The notes beneath the pieces were generated by a model. It was not told the DNA's origin and did not search any database. It saw only the letters and a list, made by a program, of their open reading frames with translations. From Medicago truncatula (Eukaryota > Streptophyta > Magnoliopsida > Fabales > Fabaceae), in NCBI RefSeq assembly GCF_003473485.1, contig NC_053046.1, positions 42,121,832 to 42,185,831 on the forward strand: a DNA stretch of 64,000 nt, written 5' to 3'. The stretch's first letter is position 1. Every line of letters begins with the position of its first letter. This document shows, piece after piece, positions 11,828 through 22,195 of this stretch. The position numbers and the translations under genes are program-made.

Positions 11828-12322
11828 ATGGCAACTAGATACTTAGGCTTTGCAACAGTTGTGCTTACTGCAAGCATTTTAGTGATAGGAATTTATGCTC
11901 AAGTTGAATGTGGTGGTAATATTCCTAGCATTATATCTCAATGTAAACGTTTCGTCGAAAAGGATGGGCCAAAGATTCCACCATCGAAACCTTGTTGTGC
12001 AGCATTGAAAGGTGCTAATGTTCCATGTTACTGCAAATATGTGACTCCTAGTATTGAGAGTATAATCAGCATAGACAAAGCTTTGTACGTAGCCAAAACT
12101 TGCCAATTGCAAAATATTCCTACAGACAAGTGTGGAAGTAAGTTAGCTTTCTATTTTCTTTTCTTTATGCCCTTATGATTTATTTATTAATCCTAAAAAA
12201 TATTTAATTTCATTTTTTAGGAAAAAAATATTCCTATGCACAATTCTAATATTGCAAAGTATAAATGTGACTATTTTTTTCCAGGTTATGTTATTCATCA
12301 TCCTGCACCTTCAATGGCGTGA
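11828..12322 (+). CDS. DIR1-like non-specific lipid-transfer protein, copy 1
   Basis: Small secreted lipid-binding protein of the plant LTP/2S-albumin superfamily. Exons 11828-12137 and 12285-12322 give 115 residues; the donor GTAAGT splits a Ser codon. Residues 1 to about 24 are a signal peptide ending YAQ. The mature part has eight cysteines spaced C-X10-C-X16-CC-X9-CXC-X22-C-X9-C. The CXC is CYC; an aromatic or hydrophobic middle residue is usual in type 2 and DIR1-type LTPs. The proline-containing pattern between cysteines 2 and 3 (PPSKPCC) and CKYVTP after CXC point to the DIR1-like group. The tail SYVIHHPAPSMA is encoded by exon 2. The apoplast is the expected location; the lipid ligand cannot be read from sequence. 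Confidence 0.85.
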
Positions 12323-13790
12323 TGACAACATTGAGCGCATGCAAATTATTGACATCCATTTATGTATATGGATAAAATAAAATAAACCCAACATGCGCCT
12401 TTTTAATTATATTTTTTATGTCTTCCCTTCCTTGTATTTGTATTAGCATGAGTTTAATGACATGATCATACTGTTATTAATTTAAAAAAGTTACAAGGTT
12501 ATATTTAGTAATCACATTAATTTGTATTTTTTCATACACAAGAGTCATGAATCGAATCTCTGATTGCATGTTAGTGGAGTCAAATCTCCAATTAATTGTT
12601 AGTATGTGAGACAATATGTTAATCTAAGATAAAATATTAACATGAAAATTAATTTGAGGAACAAGAAGAGATGAAAAAGGGATATCCATGACGGCAATAT
12701 TTTTATGAGTTTTTTAATGCATCGAATGAAAAAAGATAACCATTTGAGTTGGTTTAGTGATGTTGGAGTGTGATCATTTTTAAGATTTCATATTTGATTC
12801 TTCTCGATGTCAATTTGGATGGACTAATTTAACTTATTAAAAAAATTAAATAAAAGAAGATGGAAAATGAAGTAGAGTGGAAGATAAGGGTAACCGAAAT
12901 GGTCTATTTACCATTGTTAGCTCATTCACATGTTTCACTGAAAATTATTATCGTACACGTCAAAAATTAAGGAACTCATTTTATGTTATTAAATGAAGCC
13001 GGATGAAAGGAAGGGTAGCAAAAAATGTCCATTTATCATTGTCAGTTTTCATTGAAAATTATCGTAGTACACGTCAAGCATCTTCATTGATATGAATTTA
13101 AGGAACTCACTTATGTTTTTTAATGTTTCATGCATACCAGCTCAATTTTATAATACTAATCTAATTTTTACTTCAATGAAAGGTTTCATCCAAAGTTCCT
13201 TAACCCACATATATCATTTTTCTCTCTTCCATATTTCATGTTCACACTCCCATTTTAACACTTTTTAAATGCATAAAATCAATACTTTAATTTATCATTT
13301 TAAAATTCCTTGAATAAGCAATTTGACTAAATCTAATTCTATAGGATAATCCTTTATATCTAATCCTAGCAAACATGTTTACCCTAATTGCCAAACCCTA
13401 ATCTTAATTTTTTGGCTCCAAATCATTCTGGCCGTTAGATAAATCTATGTTGATCTCTACACAATCCATCTATTTCCAATAAACATTTTCTTTCAATTTT
13501 AAATCATAAGTGCATTGGTAACGTACGCTTCATACCAATATATTCTCCTCCACTTTCCCACGGCAGACTTCTCAACTTCTTCTGTAGGTTTCCCATGTAT
13601 TGCTACTATTTTCAAACAAAAAACTGATATAATTTTTTTAGGCTTCCTTTTCTAAAAAAAATTCTCTTTTCTTCTTTGTGTCCCAACCTTTCTCTTTCGT
13701 ATGATCTTCTCCATAACTCTTTCTTATGGAGCTTTTTCACCCTTCCCATCTGTTACATCCATTCATTTTTCTCCTTCTTCCACTTTGATT
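12323..13790. other. LTP copy 1 downstream spacer with an approximate 100-bp duplication
   Basis: 12890-12987 and 13016-13117 are diverged direct copies sharing CATTGTYAG, CACTGAAAATTAT-like, CGTACACGTCAA-like and AAGGAACTCA words. 13540-13790 is CT-rich and could be a leader for the fragment that follows. No gene is visible. Confidence 0.5.
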
Positions 13791-13799
13791 CGAAAATCA

Positions 13800-14190
13800 T
13801 AAACGCCATGTCCTTCTGATTCCTCTCTCCTCCGCGCCAACCACCTCCCCTCCACTGCCCGCCGCTTCTCCAAACAAGAACTCCGATAAAGCTCTCTTCT
13901 ATGGTATTGACAATCACCTCCGCAACGCTACTTCTCCGCCTCCGTTCTCCGGCATCGACGCTTCCATCGTCGTCTCCGTCCGTCCTGCATCGGAAGGATT
14001 ATCTTCTACTTTCACAGCCACGGAGAATGGTTCCACTTGGATTGCTATCGGTGGTCAACTCTCCAGCTACGACTGGAATCTAATCCATTCCGTAACCGTC
14101 CGTTCACATCTCGATGAAATCAATTCAATTTGCAGAGTCTGGCCAGAGAGTGCCGCCGCTGGAACTGAATCTGTTTCTGTTGCTGGTAAT
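13800..14190 (+). pseudogene. Unrecognised coding fragment at the head of the mosaic
   Basis: From about 13847 one frame stays open for over 110 codons with coding-like composition, rich in C at third positions unlike its surroundings. It includes DKALFYGIDNHLRNATSPPP, IVVSVRPASEGLS, WIAIGGQLSSYDWNLIHSVT and VWPESAAAGTE. It has no ATG at a sensible place in this frame and runs into AT-rich DNA after about 14190. I do not recognise the family. The continuous frame suggests a captured or truncated piece of a real gene. Confidence 0.5.
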
Positions 14191-14634
14191 TATTTTAAAT
14201 TACACAGAGAAAAATGTTTTGTTTATGATTTGTTTCTTTATTGAAACTCATTTGAATCTATGCTCATTTGGTGCTTTGCATTCAAACTGTTTGATTATAT
14301 GCTCATTGATTATGTGCTTAAAGTGAACATGTGATAGATGCAAACTTAAAGTAAAGGAAATCTTGAAAAAATTGACGGTCTCTAATATGATTTATTTACA
14401 TTCTTTAAATTAAAAATATATACATTATGCTGTCAATTGTTATTATCCGAAGTTAAACAAAACCAATTGTTCTTTGTATGTGATTTGTGTTGATTAATGA
14501 ATGACATGGGTATTTACAGCTGAGACAAATACATAACAGGGGAAGGTGACAGTTTCGGGGAATGTGGATCAGTTTCTTATATGGCAGTGTTTGTGAATCA
14601 ATTTTTTTTTCTTACTTTTGCCTCCACCACCTGC

Positions 14635-14739
14635 TTGATATAATCCTTTGATGAACTTTAACCTATAATTTGATTTTTCTATCAAATATTTGAAACTCAT
14701 TTCTAGAGTAATATGGAAATAGTCTTTGGAGGTATTTTA
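14635..14739 (+). repeat. 105-bp perfect direct repeat, first copy
   Basis: Identical base for base to 16116-16220, 1481 bp downstream, where it is part of an intron of the RPA-like gene. Here it lies upstream of the EGY3 fragment. Complete identity in non-coding DNA means a recent duplication or conversion. Confidence 0.95.
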
Positions 14740-14877
14740 GATACAGTTAATTCATGTTTTTGAAATTTCTAACCAGGATTGTTTTCTTTCTGTCATGTGG
14801 TGGTCGTATATACATTTGTTATTATACACTATCCTAAATTACTCTATCCACTAATGCTGCTAATTTGGTTTGTGCAG

Positions 14878-15092
14878 TTAAAGAGTTGTTTTGGTTTTGA
14901 CACATTTTTCACTACGAATGTTCGTAGATTTGGTGACGGAGGCATTTTCATTGGGAATTTAAGGAGACCAATTGATGAAGTCATTCCAAAGTTGGAGAAG
15001 AAACTCTCTGATGCAGCAGGTAGAGATCTCAAATTCATGGCAGAGAGTACCTGTTTGGTAATGCCATCTTTTTGTTCTTCTATGAACCACAT
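14878..15092 (+). pseudogene. EGY3: EGY3-like exon fragment with an inverted end
   Basis: After an acceptor-like TTGTGCAG, 14878-15028 encodes LKSCFGFDTFFTTNVRRFGD, GGIFIGNLRRPIDEV and IPKLEKKLSDAAGRDL. This matches the plastid site-2-protease-like protein EGY3 just before its membrane part. The residues that should follow are on the opposite strand: read in reverse, 15092 to about 15051 encodes MWFIEEQKDGITKQ and then a donor GTACTC. So the exon end and the start of its intron have been flipped in place. No other EGY3 exon is seen nearby. This is a dead fragment. Confidence 0.85.
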
Positions 15093-15975
15093 GCCTTAAT
15101 CATGTGGTATGAGATCAACTAAATAGTTAATTTTTCTTTGATTTTTGACATTGTGAAATTATTTGTTATTGCTTTATGGTGTTGTTTGACTCCAGTGAAA
15201 GTGATTATGAGAATAATAATCTACGTTTTCTTAACTATTTTTGCCAATTTTTACCTTAATGAAAACCTGCAATTTTGATCAGGCATTTTGAGAACTTTAG
15301 AAATCTATCAATTTGCCAAAAAAATCATTGATTTGAGTAGTTGATCATCAGGTTTATTTCAATGATGGTTGTAGGTATTGCAGTGACAATATAGTTTCGC
15401 ATGGTTCTCATCTCACACTTCGATTTTGATTTTTCTTTCACAAATAAAGGTAATTGTTGGGTTTTGTTTGTTTGTCAATTTAGGAATTTTTCGTACTGGG
15501 ATTTTGCAAACAGAAGTAATTTTTCTTTTTTCCTGTGAAGGTTTAGTGGCAAAGTAACTTTTAACAATTAAAATGTAAAGATTGGTGCAACGCATATGCA
15601 ACTTTATGAATGTATGATGTGCACGCATTGAAGGTACAAAAATACCCCAACAGGGAAGAGCTTTTTTAATATGCTACACATAGATTCTCATGTTTAGATA
15701 TGTATATCTTCATTCATTTTTTTTCTTGACCTTAACCCTCCTTTTCTACTTGAAGTTTTTGATTGAGTTTATGTCTTTCAAAACTATTTTGGAATCCACA
15801 GCTGAAAAAGATTAAACTTATGGGACTTACATTTTAAGATTTGAAGTACGATTTTTTCAGAGCAGGAATAATTAAGGGTCACGCTCATATAGGGTGATTT
15901 GATTACTGTATATATTTTGATTGCTTGGGTTGTTGTATTAATACTCATTGTGTCATTGTGTTGTTATCATTACAG

Positions 15976-16960
15976 ATTCAAGTTGCATGTCCAGGTGATG
16001 GACAATACAGGATCAACAAGTATTATCCTTTTTGACTGTAACATTGCAAATTATGTGGGAAGGAGTGTTCAAGACCTAATTGATGCTCAGGGGCAGGTGA
16101 TATAACTAAACATGTTTGATATAATCCTTTGATGAACTTTAACCTATAATTTGATTTTTCTATCAAATATTTGAAACTCATTTCTAGAGTAATATGGAAA
16201 TAGTCTTTGGAGGTATTTTAAACAAATTTGATCCTGTATTAACCTTGCCATTTCGTGGTATGATTTTTGAGCTCTGATGATTATCTGCTTACACTACAGG
16301 CCAACAATTCTCTTGGTTGCCCCAAAGAATTGGGGCTGTTGGTTGGTAAACAGATGTTGTTTAAAGTTGAGATCACTGATTGGAATTTGGTACACAATTG
16401 GCGAAATCATGGTGTCAAGAGGACTTCGGATGATGCTGATCTGATCAAAAGGTTTATTGAGAAACATAATATTAAGGAGGTAATTTTTTATAGGACTTTA
16501 TCATTAAGGTGGTAATTTTTTATAGGACTTTATTACGTAAATTAAATTAGATCATTCACTTTAAGAATAAAAAGTTCAAAATGTATTGTTTTCAGATTGC
16601 TGAAGAGGATGATTCTTGCAATAACAATGTTCCGCTAACACAAATTGGTGAAGCGCGATTGGAGGTATAAACGGTTCAGATTGCACTTTTTAAATGTTTT
16701 TAAAATATTCTAAACCATAGGAAATTAAACTAATAATGCAATATTTTCTCCATTTACAGAGCCGCCTTATTGAGTTTGGTGATTCAACCAAAACTGGGAA
16801 TGATCTGGTGGATAACGAGCAAACACCTGGTAGCAAATCTGGAGGGAAAAGGTTTGCTGATGCAGAGGATTCTGCTATACTTGGCACCGAAGAGATTGGA
16901 GATAGATCAATTAACAAGCTGCAGAAGATGATATGTGTCAAGGTTGAGAAACTGAACTAA
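15976..16960 (+). pseudogene. RPA70-like C-terminal domain, probably Helitron-associated
   Basis: Four exons join in phase (15976-16096, 16300-16479, 16596-16664, 16760-16960) and end in a proper stop. They encode FKLHVQVMDNTGSTSIILFD, GRSVQDLIDAQGQ, VGKQMLFKVEITDWN, NHGVKRTSDDADLI and a KRFADAEDS tail. This matches the last OB-fold of replication protein A 70-kDa-like proteins, which bind single-stranded DNA and have expanded in plants with Helitron transposons. The first two OB-folds are absent upstream, where the EGY3 fragment and the unrecognised piece sit instead. The part present has no internal stop. It could still be transcribed as a truncated protein, but I treat it as a remnant. Confidence 0.75.
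16116..16220 (+). repeat. 105-bp perfect direct repeat, second copy
   Basis: Lies within the intron between the first two RPA-like exons and is identical to 14635-14739. Because the intron here is intact, this copy is probably the source and the upstream one the duplicate. Confidence 0.95.
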
Positions 16961-18130
16961 TGGGGAGGATGAAGTCCATAATTTTAAATTTCTGTTTTGT
17001 CTGATACCAGATTCTGTGTTGGTTCTGGATCAATATGTTACGTTTATTTGCTTTAGACTATTTCCCATTTTGGTGTAATGTTTTTTGAACCTTAGGCCCT
17101 ACTGCCTTTTGTTTGTTGCCCGTTTATATTTCTGTCAACTGTTTTGTCTGAATCAATCTAAATATTTCCTCCTATTGATGTTTCAACTGTTTGAGGTTTT
17201 ACATTTATCAGTCTAAGTGTTTTACATATGCAATGTGTTTATTCTGACTGTTTTTGTAAGCCTATTAGCTTAAACACGTGATATTATTACAAAGCTATCT
17301 GCGCAGATGTTTCCGAATTTCATCTTTTACTATATGCGCATGATATTTGAGATGAATTTTGACAATTTGTTAATACTTTTTAGCAAATTGTTATGTTTGG
17401 TTACTTTTCAAGCATACTTTGACCCGTCAGTTTGTGAATGGTCATCTCCAATGCTCACAAATATTCATTTTGATAAATGGAACCTTGCATTTTGAAAAAT
17501 ATTAATTAGTTTATCTAAGTCCTGATTTTTTTTAGAGTTTATCACCTTATATTATAAGTATTTCATATTTTATATAGTCATTTATATGACAATTATAAAT
17601 TGATGAACATTTGACAACACGTTAAAAATCATTTTATTCCTAAATTTAATTATTCTACGTAAGTATAAAACTGTTAGGGACTATATACTTAATATTATCA
17701 TATAGTGGTTAGGTAAAAAAAAATTTGATCACAGTACGATAACTTACAACTTCAGATTAATATATGTTAAATATACTTTGATTACCGTCACATGATAAAC
17801 TATAGTTGGGGAAGCGTTAAGGACCTCCATGGATTGTAGAGGCTAAGCATGTAAACTACAAGCTGTATATGACTGTGTCTAATTAAGTTGTAAATGGATA
17901 GTTAATGCAAATTAGACTGCTTAAATGCAACATGACACATGTTTGGCGTTTTTAAATTTCTTGCTGAGTTATTGTGTTTCATCAAGCGAATTTATTTAAA
18001 AGCAATGTATCCAATACTGCCGCATCTTGATCGTACTTTATCAAACTCTACGTTAACATAATCGTGTTCTATCATAAAAAAACAACCACTGTCATTTATA
18101 TATCATCAAGTTACATTTTTAACTATATAT
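16961..18130. other. AT-rich stretch between RPA-like exons and Helitron end
   Basis: No gene found. Probably 3' UTR and tail of the RPA-like gene, and the distal part of the Helitron if the two belong together. A few short open frames have no recognisable similarity. Confidence 0.4.
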
Positions 18131-18162
18131 GACCCGTGCGGCAGCACGGGTAGACGATCTAG
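18131..18162 (+). mobile_element. Helitron 3' terminus (hairpin plus CTAG)
   Basis: GACCCGTGC-GGCA-GCACGGG forms a 7-bp-stem hairpin (18133-18150) followed by 8 bases and CTAG at 18159-18162, then T. A GC-rich hairpin about 10 bases before CTRR, with insertion before T, is the diagnostic Helitron 3' end. I could not find a convincing 5' TC end upstream, so the length is unknown. It may include the RPA-like and EGY3 fragments. Confidence 0.85.
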
Positions 18163-18420
18163 TGATATATATAGTGAAAAAATCCTAACAAAATTATCAC
18201 AAACAAGAGGAGAAGATAAGTTGTTAAAAGCCCCTACTAACCATTCACGCTAGCATGTGTTGAATACATACAATGGAAACCACTTCGTGACCGGTTGGGG
18301 ATAAAATCCCTCGCGACAACAAACATTATTCATTAAGAAAAAGTCGAGTTAAAGATTGGTATTGAATCCCGGACATTAAATTCCCTATGCAATATGATAC
18401 ACAAATACCAATAATATATA

Positions 18421-19060
18421 TACTACCTCCGTTCCTAATTATACGATCCTTTTGAAAAAATAACGAGAATTAAGATAGTGGATATTTGTATTAAATATGT
18501 TTGTAATTACAATTGTTTTTACAAATTTATCCTTCAAGAGAGAGAGTTGGTTTATATTTTCAACATGTTATTTATTGCTGATTGAAGAAAAAGATGAATA
18601 ATAAATAAGGGCATGTATGTAAAGAAATAATTAATGTAGTTGGAAATAGCAAAGAGGTCTTATAAAAAAGGACAAAAAAAATTCTCAAAAGGGTCTTATA
18701 ATATAGGCAAAATTACACTTTTAGTCCCTTAACTTAATTTCAGGTAACAGTTTGGTCCTTTATCTTTTTTTTCATTTCAATTTGGTCCTTTTTGTCCATT
18801 TTTATATACATTTTCAAGCTTCAAATCTAATATTCTTATGCAAACATAGACGAGGATCATAGATTTGAAGATTGAAAGACCATAAGAAAATAAAATCATG
18901 AATTTTAAGCTTAAAAATTCATATGAAAATGGACAAAAAGGACCAAATTGAAATGAAAAAAAGATAAAGGACCAAACTGTTGCTTGAAATTAAGTTTAGG
19001 GACTAAAAGTGTAATTTTGCTTATAATATAATACTTCATCCTTATTTTATTAGTATATTT
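18421..19060. mobile_element. Stowaway-like MITE remnant hosting a second MITE
   Basis: The left end TACTACCTCCGTTCCTAATT is close to the Stowaway (Tc1/mariner) consensus CTCCCTCCGTTCC. The interior TTATAA words are typical. The right end has decayed, and the element is split by the 315-bp MITE at 18706-19020. Confidence 0.55.
18706..19020. mobile_element. Mutator-type MITE with inverted repeats of about 95 bp
   Basis: GCAAAATTACACTTTTAGTC begins the left arm and its reverse complement ends the right arm; the match extends through ATTTGGTCC and TTTGTCCA. TTATAATATA (10 bp) flanks both sides (18696-18705 and 19021-19030), fitting the 9-11-bp duplications of Mutator-like elements. The arms make up most of the element. 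Confidence 0.85.
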
Positions 19061-19894
19061 TACTTTGAGAAAAAAAATAGTGACAAATTCAATGTCATTT
19101 TACAATACCAATAAAATATTGTTCTTAATTCATACGATGTGTTCGTCTGAATGCTAGTAGTATAATGACTCTCGCTGTAGCTTAGTGGTGAGATGTTGAC
19201 CGTGATTTCATGTACGCAAGTTCTAAGTTTCTTTTTGCATAGTTTTATTTTAGTTTTTCACTTTAATAAAACTGATAAAAATTAGGAAAGGAGTCGAAGC
19301 TGTATTTTCTTTAGTTAGGAATGAGTGCAAGCTATATGTTGTAACCAAAAGTATGAGAGGAAACAAACTTATAATCTAAAAAAGAGGTAAAACGGGACAT
19401 GAAAAAAACAAAAGACAAAAACATGTTAAAGAACAAGTGATATAAGGTTACGTAAACACTTATGATTAACGAAATCTTGTTTTCAAAAGAGTTATTATAC
19501 CTTCTAAAGAAAAAGAATTCGACAATTCGTATTTTAATATACATATAGGCATATATTATCTCCTTTTACACTACCTCATTGTGTGTGTATATATAGAAAT
19601 ACATTATCTCTTTCTTTAACTTCTATAACAAAAATAATTCATATTAGCCAATAAAGATGGATCAACCCTTTGTAAAGATTTTACCATATTTAAGTACTAC
19701 AATATGTTAGCTGTTTAAGGTTGCGAATTTTTTATGAATTTCATGATTTTGGGATTAACTAATTTGAGTTTTTGTTTAAATAAAAACTTCATATGCATTT
19801 GCAGCACGTCTCCTGCGGAATAAAATACTCATTTAGTAAAATATTGTTTTGATTTGAATTGCAATTTATACAATTTTTCATGTCATAATTTTTC
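19031..19894. other. Upstream spacer of LTP copy 2, with a possible SINE relic
   Basis: 19165-19230 holds TAGCTTAGTGGTGAG, like a tRNA A box, then AAGTTCTAAGT, a weak B box, spaced as in a plant SINE; I hold this only loosely. The rest is AT-rich without a gene. Confidence 0.35.
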
Positions 19895-19902
19895 TATATA
19901 AA
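19895..19902 (+). promoter_or_regulatory. TATA box of LTP copy 2
   Basis: TATATAAA, about 60 bp before the ATG at 19962, in the shared TTCTATATAAA context. ATGTCATAATT just upstream parallels ACGTCATGATT at the first gene. Confidence 0.75.
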
Positions 19903-19961
19903 GTGTTGTAGGTGTTATAACATTCATTACATGTGAGCATTAATACTAAGATTTGATCAAG

Positions 19962-20388
19962 ATGGCAACTAGATGCTTAAGCTTTGTAACATTAGTTATT
20001 ACTACAAGCATCTTAGTGTTAGGAATTTCTGGTCAATTTGAATGTGGTGGTGACTTGAATGGAATTGTATATCATTGTAAACCTTTTGTGAAAAAGGAAG
20101 GGCCATATGTTCCACCATCAAAGGAATGTTGTACAGCATTGAATGGAGCTAATGCCTTATGTTACTGCCAATATGTCACTCCTAAACTTGAGCGTAATAT
20201 CAGCATTGAAAAAGCTTTGAATATCGCTGGATATTGCAATTGCCAAGATATTCCTACGGACAAGTGTGGAAGTAAGTTCAATTATTTTTAAAGAGCTTAA
20301 TTAGCGGCCAAATTTATACATACTAATTAATCGCTCTTAAATTCTTTCAGGTTATACTATTCCTCATCCTCCTTCTCTAAAGGCTTGA
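19962..20388 (+). CDS. DIR1-like lipid-transfer protein, copy 2, with nine cysteines
   Basis: Exons 19962-20271 and 20351-20388 give 115 residues. The signal peptide ends at about ISGQ. The mature protein keeps C-X10-C-X16-CC-X9-CXC-X22-C and the final cysteine, but has an extra cysteine two residues after the seventh (GYCNCQDIP) where the other copies have leucine. An odd cysteine count could leave a free thiol or allow dimerisation; that is inference. The segment FECGGDLNGIVYHCKPFV is identical to copy 3, so these two are the closest pair. The 79-bp intron is short, and an alternative-looking second exon lies about 490 bp downstream of the true one. Confidence 0.85.
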
Positions 20389-20739
20389 TGCAAAAAATTG
20401 GGGGCGCATGGAACTTATATATATGAATAAAATAAAACATGTGTCTTTATAATTACTTATTCATGTATTTTTATGAGTTCAATGATGTAATCTCAGTGCT
20501 ACATAATTGCTTTGAGGAATAATATATAAAATATATTAAAAAGAATATCATGAGCAGAAGAGTATTAATAACGGTAACTTATCTTTCGAACCAATAAAAA
20601 AAAATCAGCATTAGCATATGTTAAATTTAATTGATAAATGATTATAAGTTAACTCATTAGCATATCTTTAGAACACTACGACAACATTTGATTCATGTAG
20701 CTGACATCATTTAGTGAGATAAAATTTAGTTGATGTTGT

Positions 20740-20931
20740 AACACAGTATGATTTTCAATCCAAAAAAAGATTAATTTATTTGTTTTACGAGCAGACACAT
20801 ATATATTTGTACTAATACCGTCTAGTATAAATGTGATTCTTTCATCTGTCAAAAAAAAAAAAGTGATTCTTTCAGGTTATAATCCTCCTCCTGCTTCTCC
20901 GAAGACTTTATGCAAAAAGCCAAAAACTTAG
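20740..20931 (+). pseudogene. Orphan intron end and second exon of an LTP gene
   Basis: 20740-20875 resembles the end of the copy-3 intron (TATGATTTTCAATCC, AAAGATTAATTTATT, GTGATTCTTTCAG). It is followed by GTTATAATCCTCCTCCTGCT at 20876. The frame would read SYNPPPASPKTLCKKPKT and stop at 20929, longer than the SYNPPPTSPKA of copy 3. No first exon adjoins it. It is either a relic of a fourth copy or a spare terminal exon usable by copy 2. Confidence 0.8.
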
Positions 20932-21904
20932 GTTGGGTGCATGCAACGTACTGTTTATCAAAACTTATTGATCTTAAGTGATCAGAAGAATAACTCACCT
21001 AGTGTGGTGAGTTTTAGGAGTCGTTTTGAAGACAAACAATTTTAAGTTGTTACTGATAGTTAAGTGTATTTAGTAGTAATTTAAATTGTTAAGTTAGTTG
21101 TATTAGCATACTGAGACGTTGTGTAGTTTAACTGGTTTGAGTTGAGGGTTAAAAAGTTGGAGGTTGAAGATTCAAGTCTTGGTAAAGAGAGAAAAAACTA
21201 ATATAATAATTAACATATTTACCATTAAAAAAACAGTCATATGCTAGCATACTGATAGTTGGAAATGAGATTATTATTGAACTTTAGTAGTTGATTATCC
21301 TGATAGAGATATTACTACTATTTAGCATACTGTGGGGACAATGTGGCCTACTTGAGGTATTTACATGAGAAATTTAAATAGTACTCCTATATACTCCATG
21401 TTTTAAACTAGAATGATTCTTTATCTTGAACCCTAGGATAAATGAATTGCATGAAGTTTCAATGAAGGGCTGAAGTTAATGTTATGTTTAAAAAACTTGA
21501 GACTTTTAATGTATAGTGTGTGAAAAATATGTATGAGGGCCAAAGTTATGATACTTTAGTTAATTAAGTTATTTTCTGTCGTAAGACCTAAATGTAATTC
21601 TGGAATGTCAACTAGAGCCTAAGAAACCCACTATATAGAGTGTTTCTTGTCCATCGACGGTTAAAAGTTGTTAAGTTTCCAAATTAAATGGATTGGTTTT
21701 GGTTGGAACATGATGATGACATGATGTAATTGACAATTATAAACTGTTCGGTTCTTATGAGATTTGAAGGTTTATGAAACAAGTTAAATAAGATGATTGT
21801 AAACCGTCAATTTTAATGTTGATTTAATAAATAAATGTGAGGTTATGTAGCCGATATAGTATTGTTTTATTATGTATAACTGAGTGTGAATGCACCGTTT
21901 TTTT
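20932..21904. other. Spacer with a possible tRNA-derived relic
   Basis: 21118-21190 has TGTAGTTTAACTGGTTTGAG and AGATTCAAGTCTTGG, spaced like the A and B boxes of a SINE, but both are imperfect. No gene found. Confidence 0.35.
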
Positions 21905-22195
21905 TTTTTTTATAGTCGGGTTTGAACTCCGAACCTTATATATATTATACATTTTTTTTTTTAACAATAAAAAATGGAACTTATATTAACAAGCCAAGGG
22001 CTCTCCCTAGTACAAGGTGTACCAAGGGATTCCAAAAAAATTACAGATATACAAAGTCAATCAAGAGTTAGCCAAGACCTAAACAATCCAAGGGTCTTGA
22101 CCACCACAAATCAGAACCAAAAACAAAAACGGCATGACCAAAAACAAAAAATTACATATATTATACATTGTTCCTACTAACTGAGCTAAACTCAT
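21905..22195 (-). mobile_element. SINE split by a LINE insertion
   Basis: On the minus strand TGAGTTTAGCTCAGTTAGTA (A box, at about 22172-22195) and GGTTCGGAGTTCAAACCC (B box, 21918-21936) have the order expected of a tRNA-derived SINE. A poly-T on the plus strand before 21912 is its tail. About 200 bp of LINE lies between the boxes, so removing 21953-22168 restores normal spacing. Confidence 0.75.
21953..22155 (-). mobile_element. 5'-truncated L1 LINE end inserted in the SINE
   Basis: A poly-T at the left border (poly-A in its own sense) and 13-bp target duplications ATATATTATACAT at 21940-21952 and 22156-22168 mark a target-primed insertion. The text GGGCTCTCCCTAGTACAAGG and CAATAAAAAATGGAAC fits the 3' end of plant L1 elements. 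Only about 200 bp was copied. Confidence 0.85.

Noticed and set aside
14844-15092. 82-residue minus-strand frame starting MWFIEEQKDGITKQ as a separate gene
   Set aside because: Only its first 14 codons are EGY3-like; the rest is the antisense of the forward EGY3 exon. It is explained by the micro-inversion.
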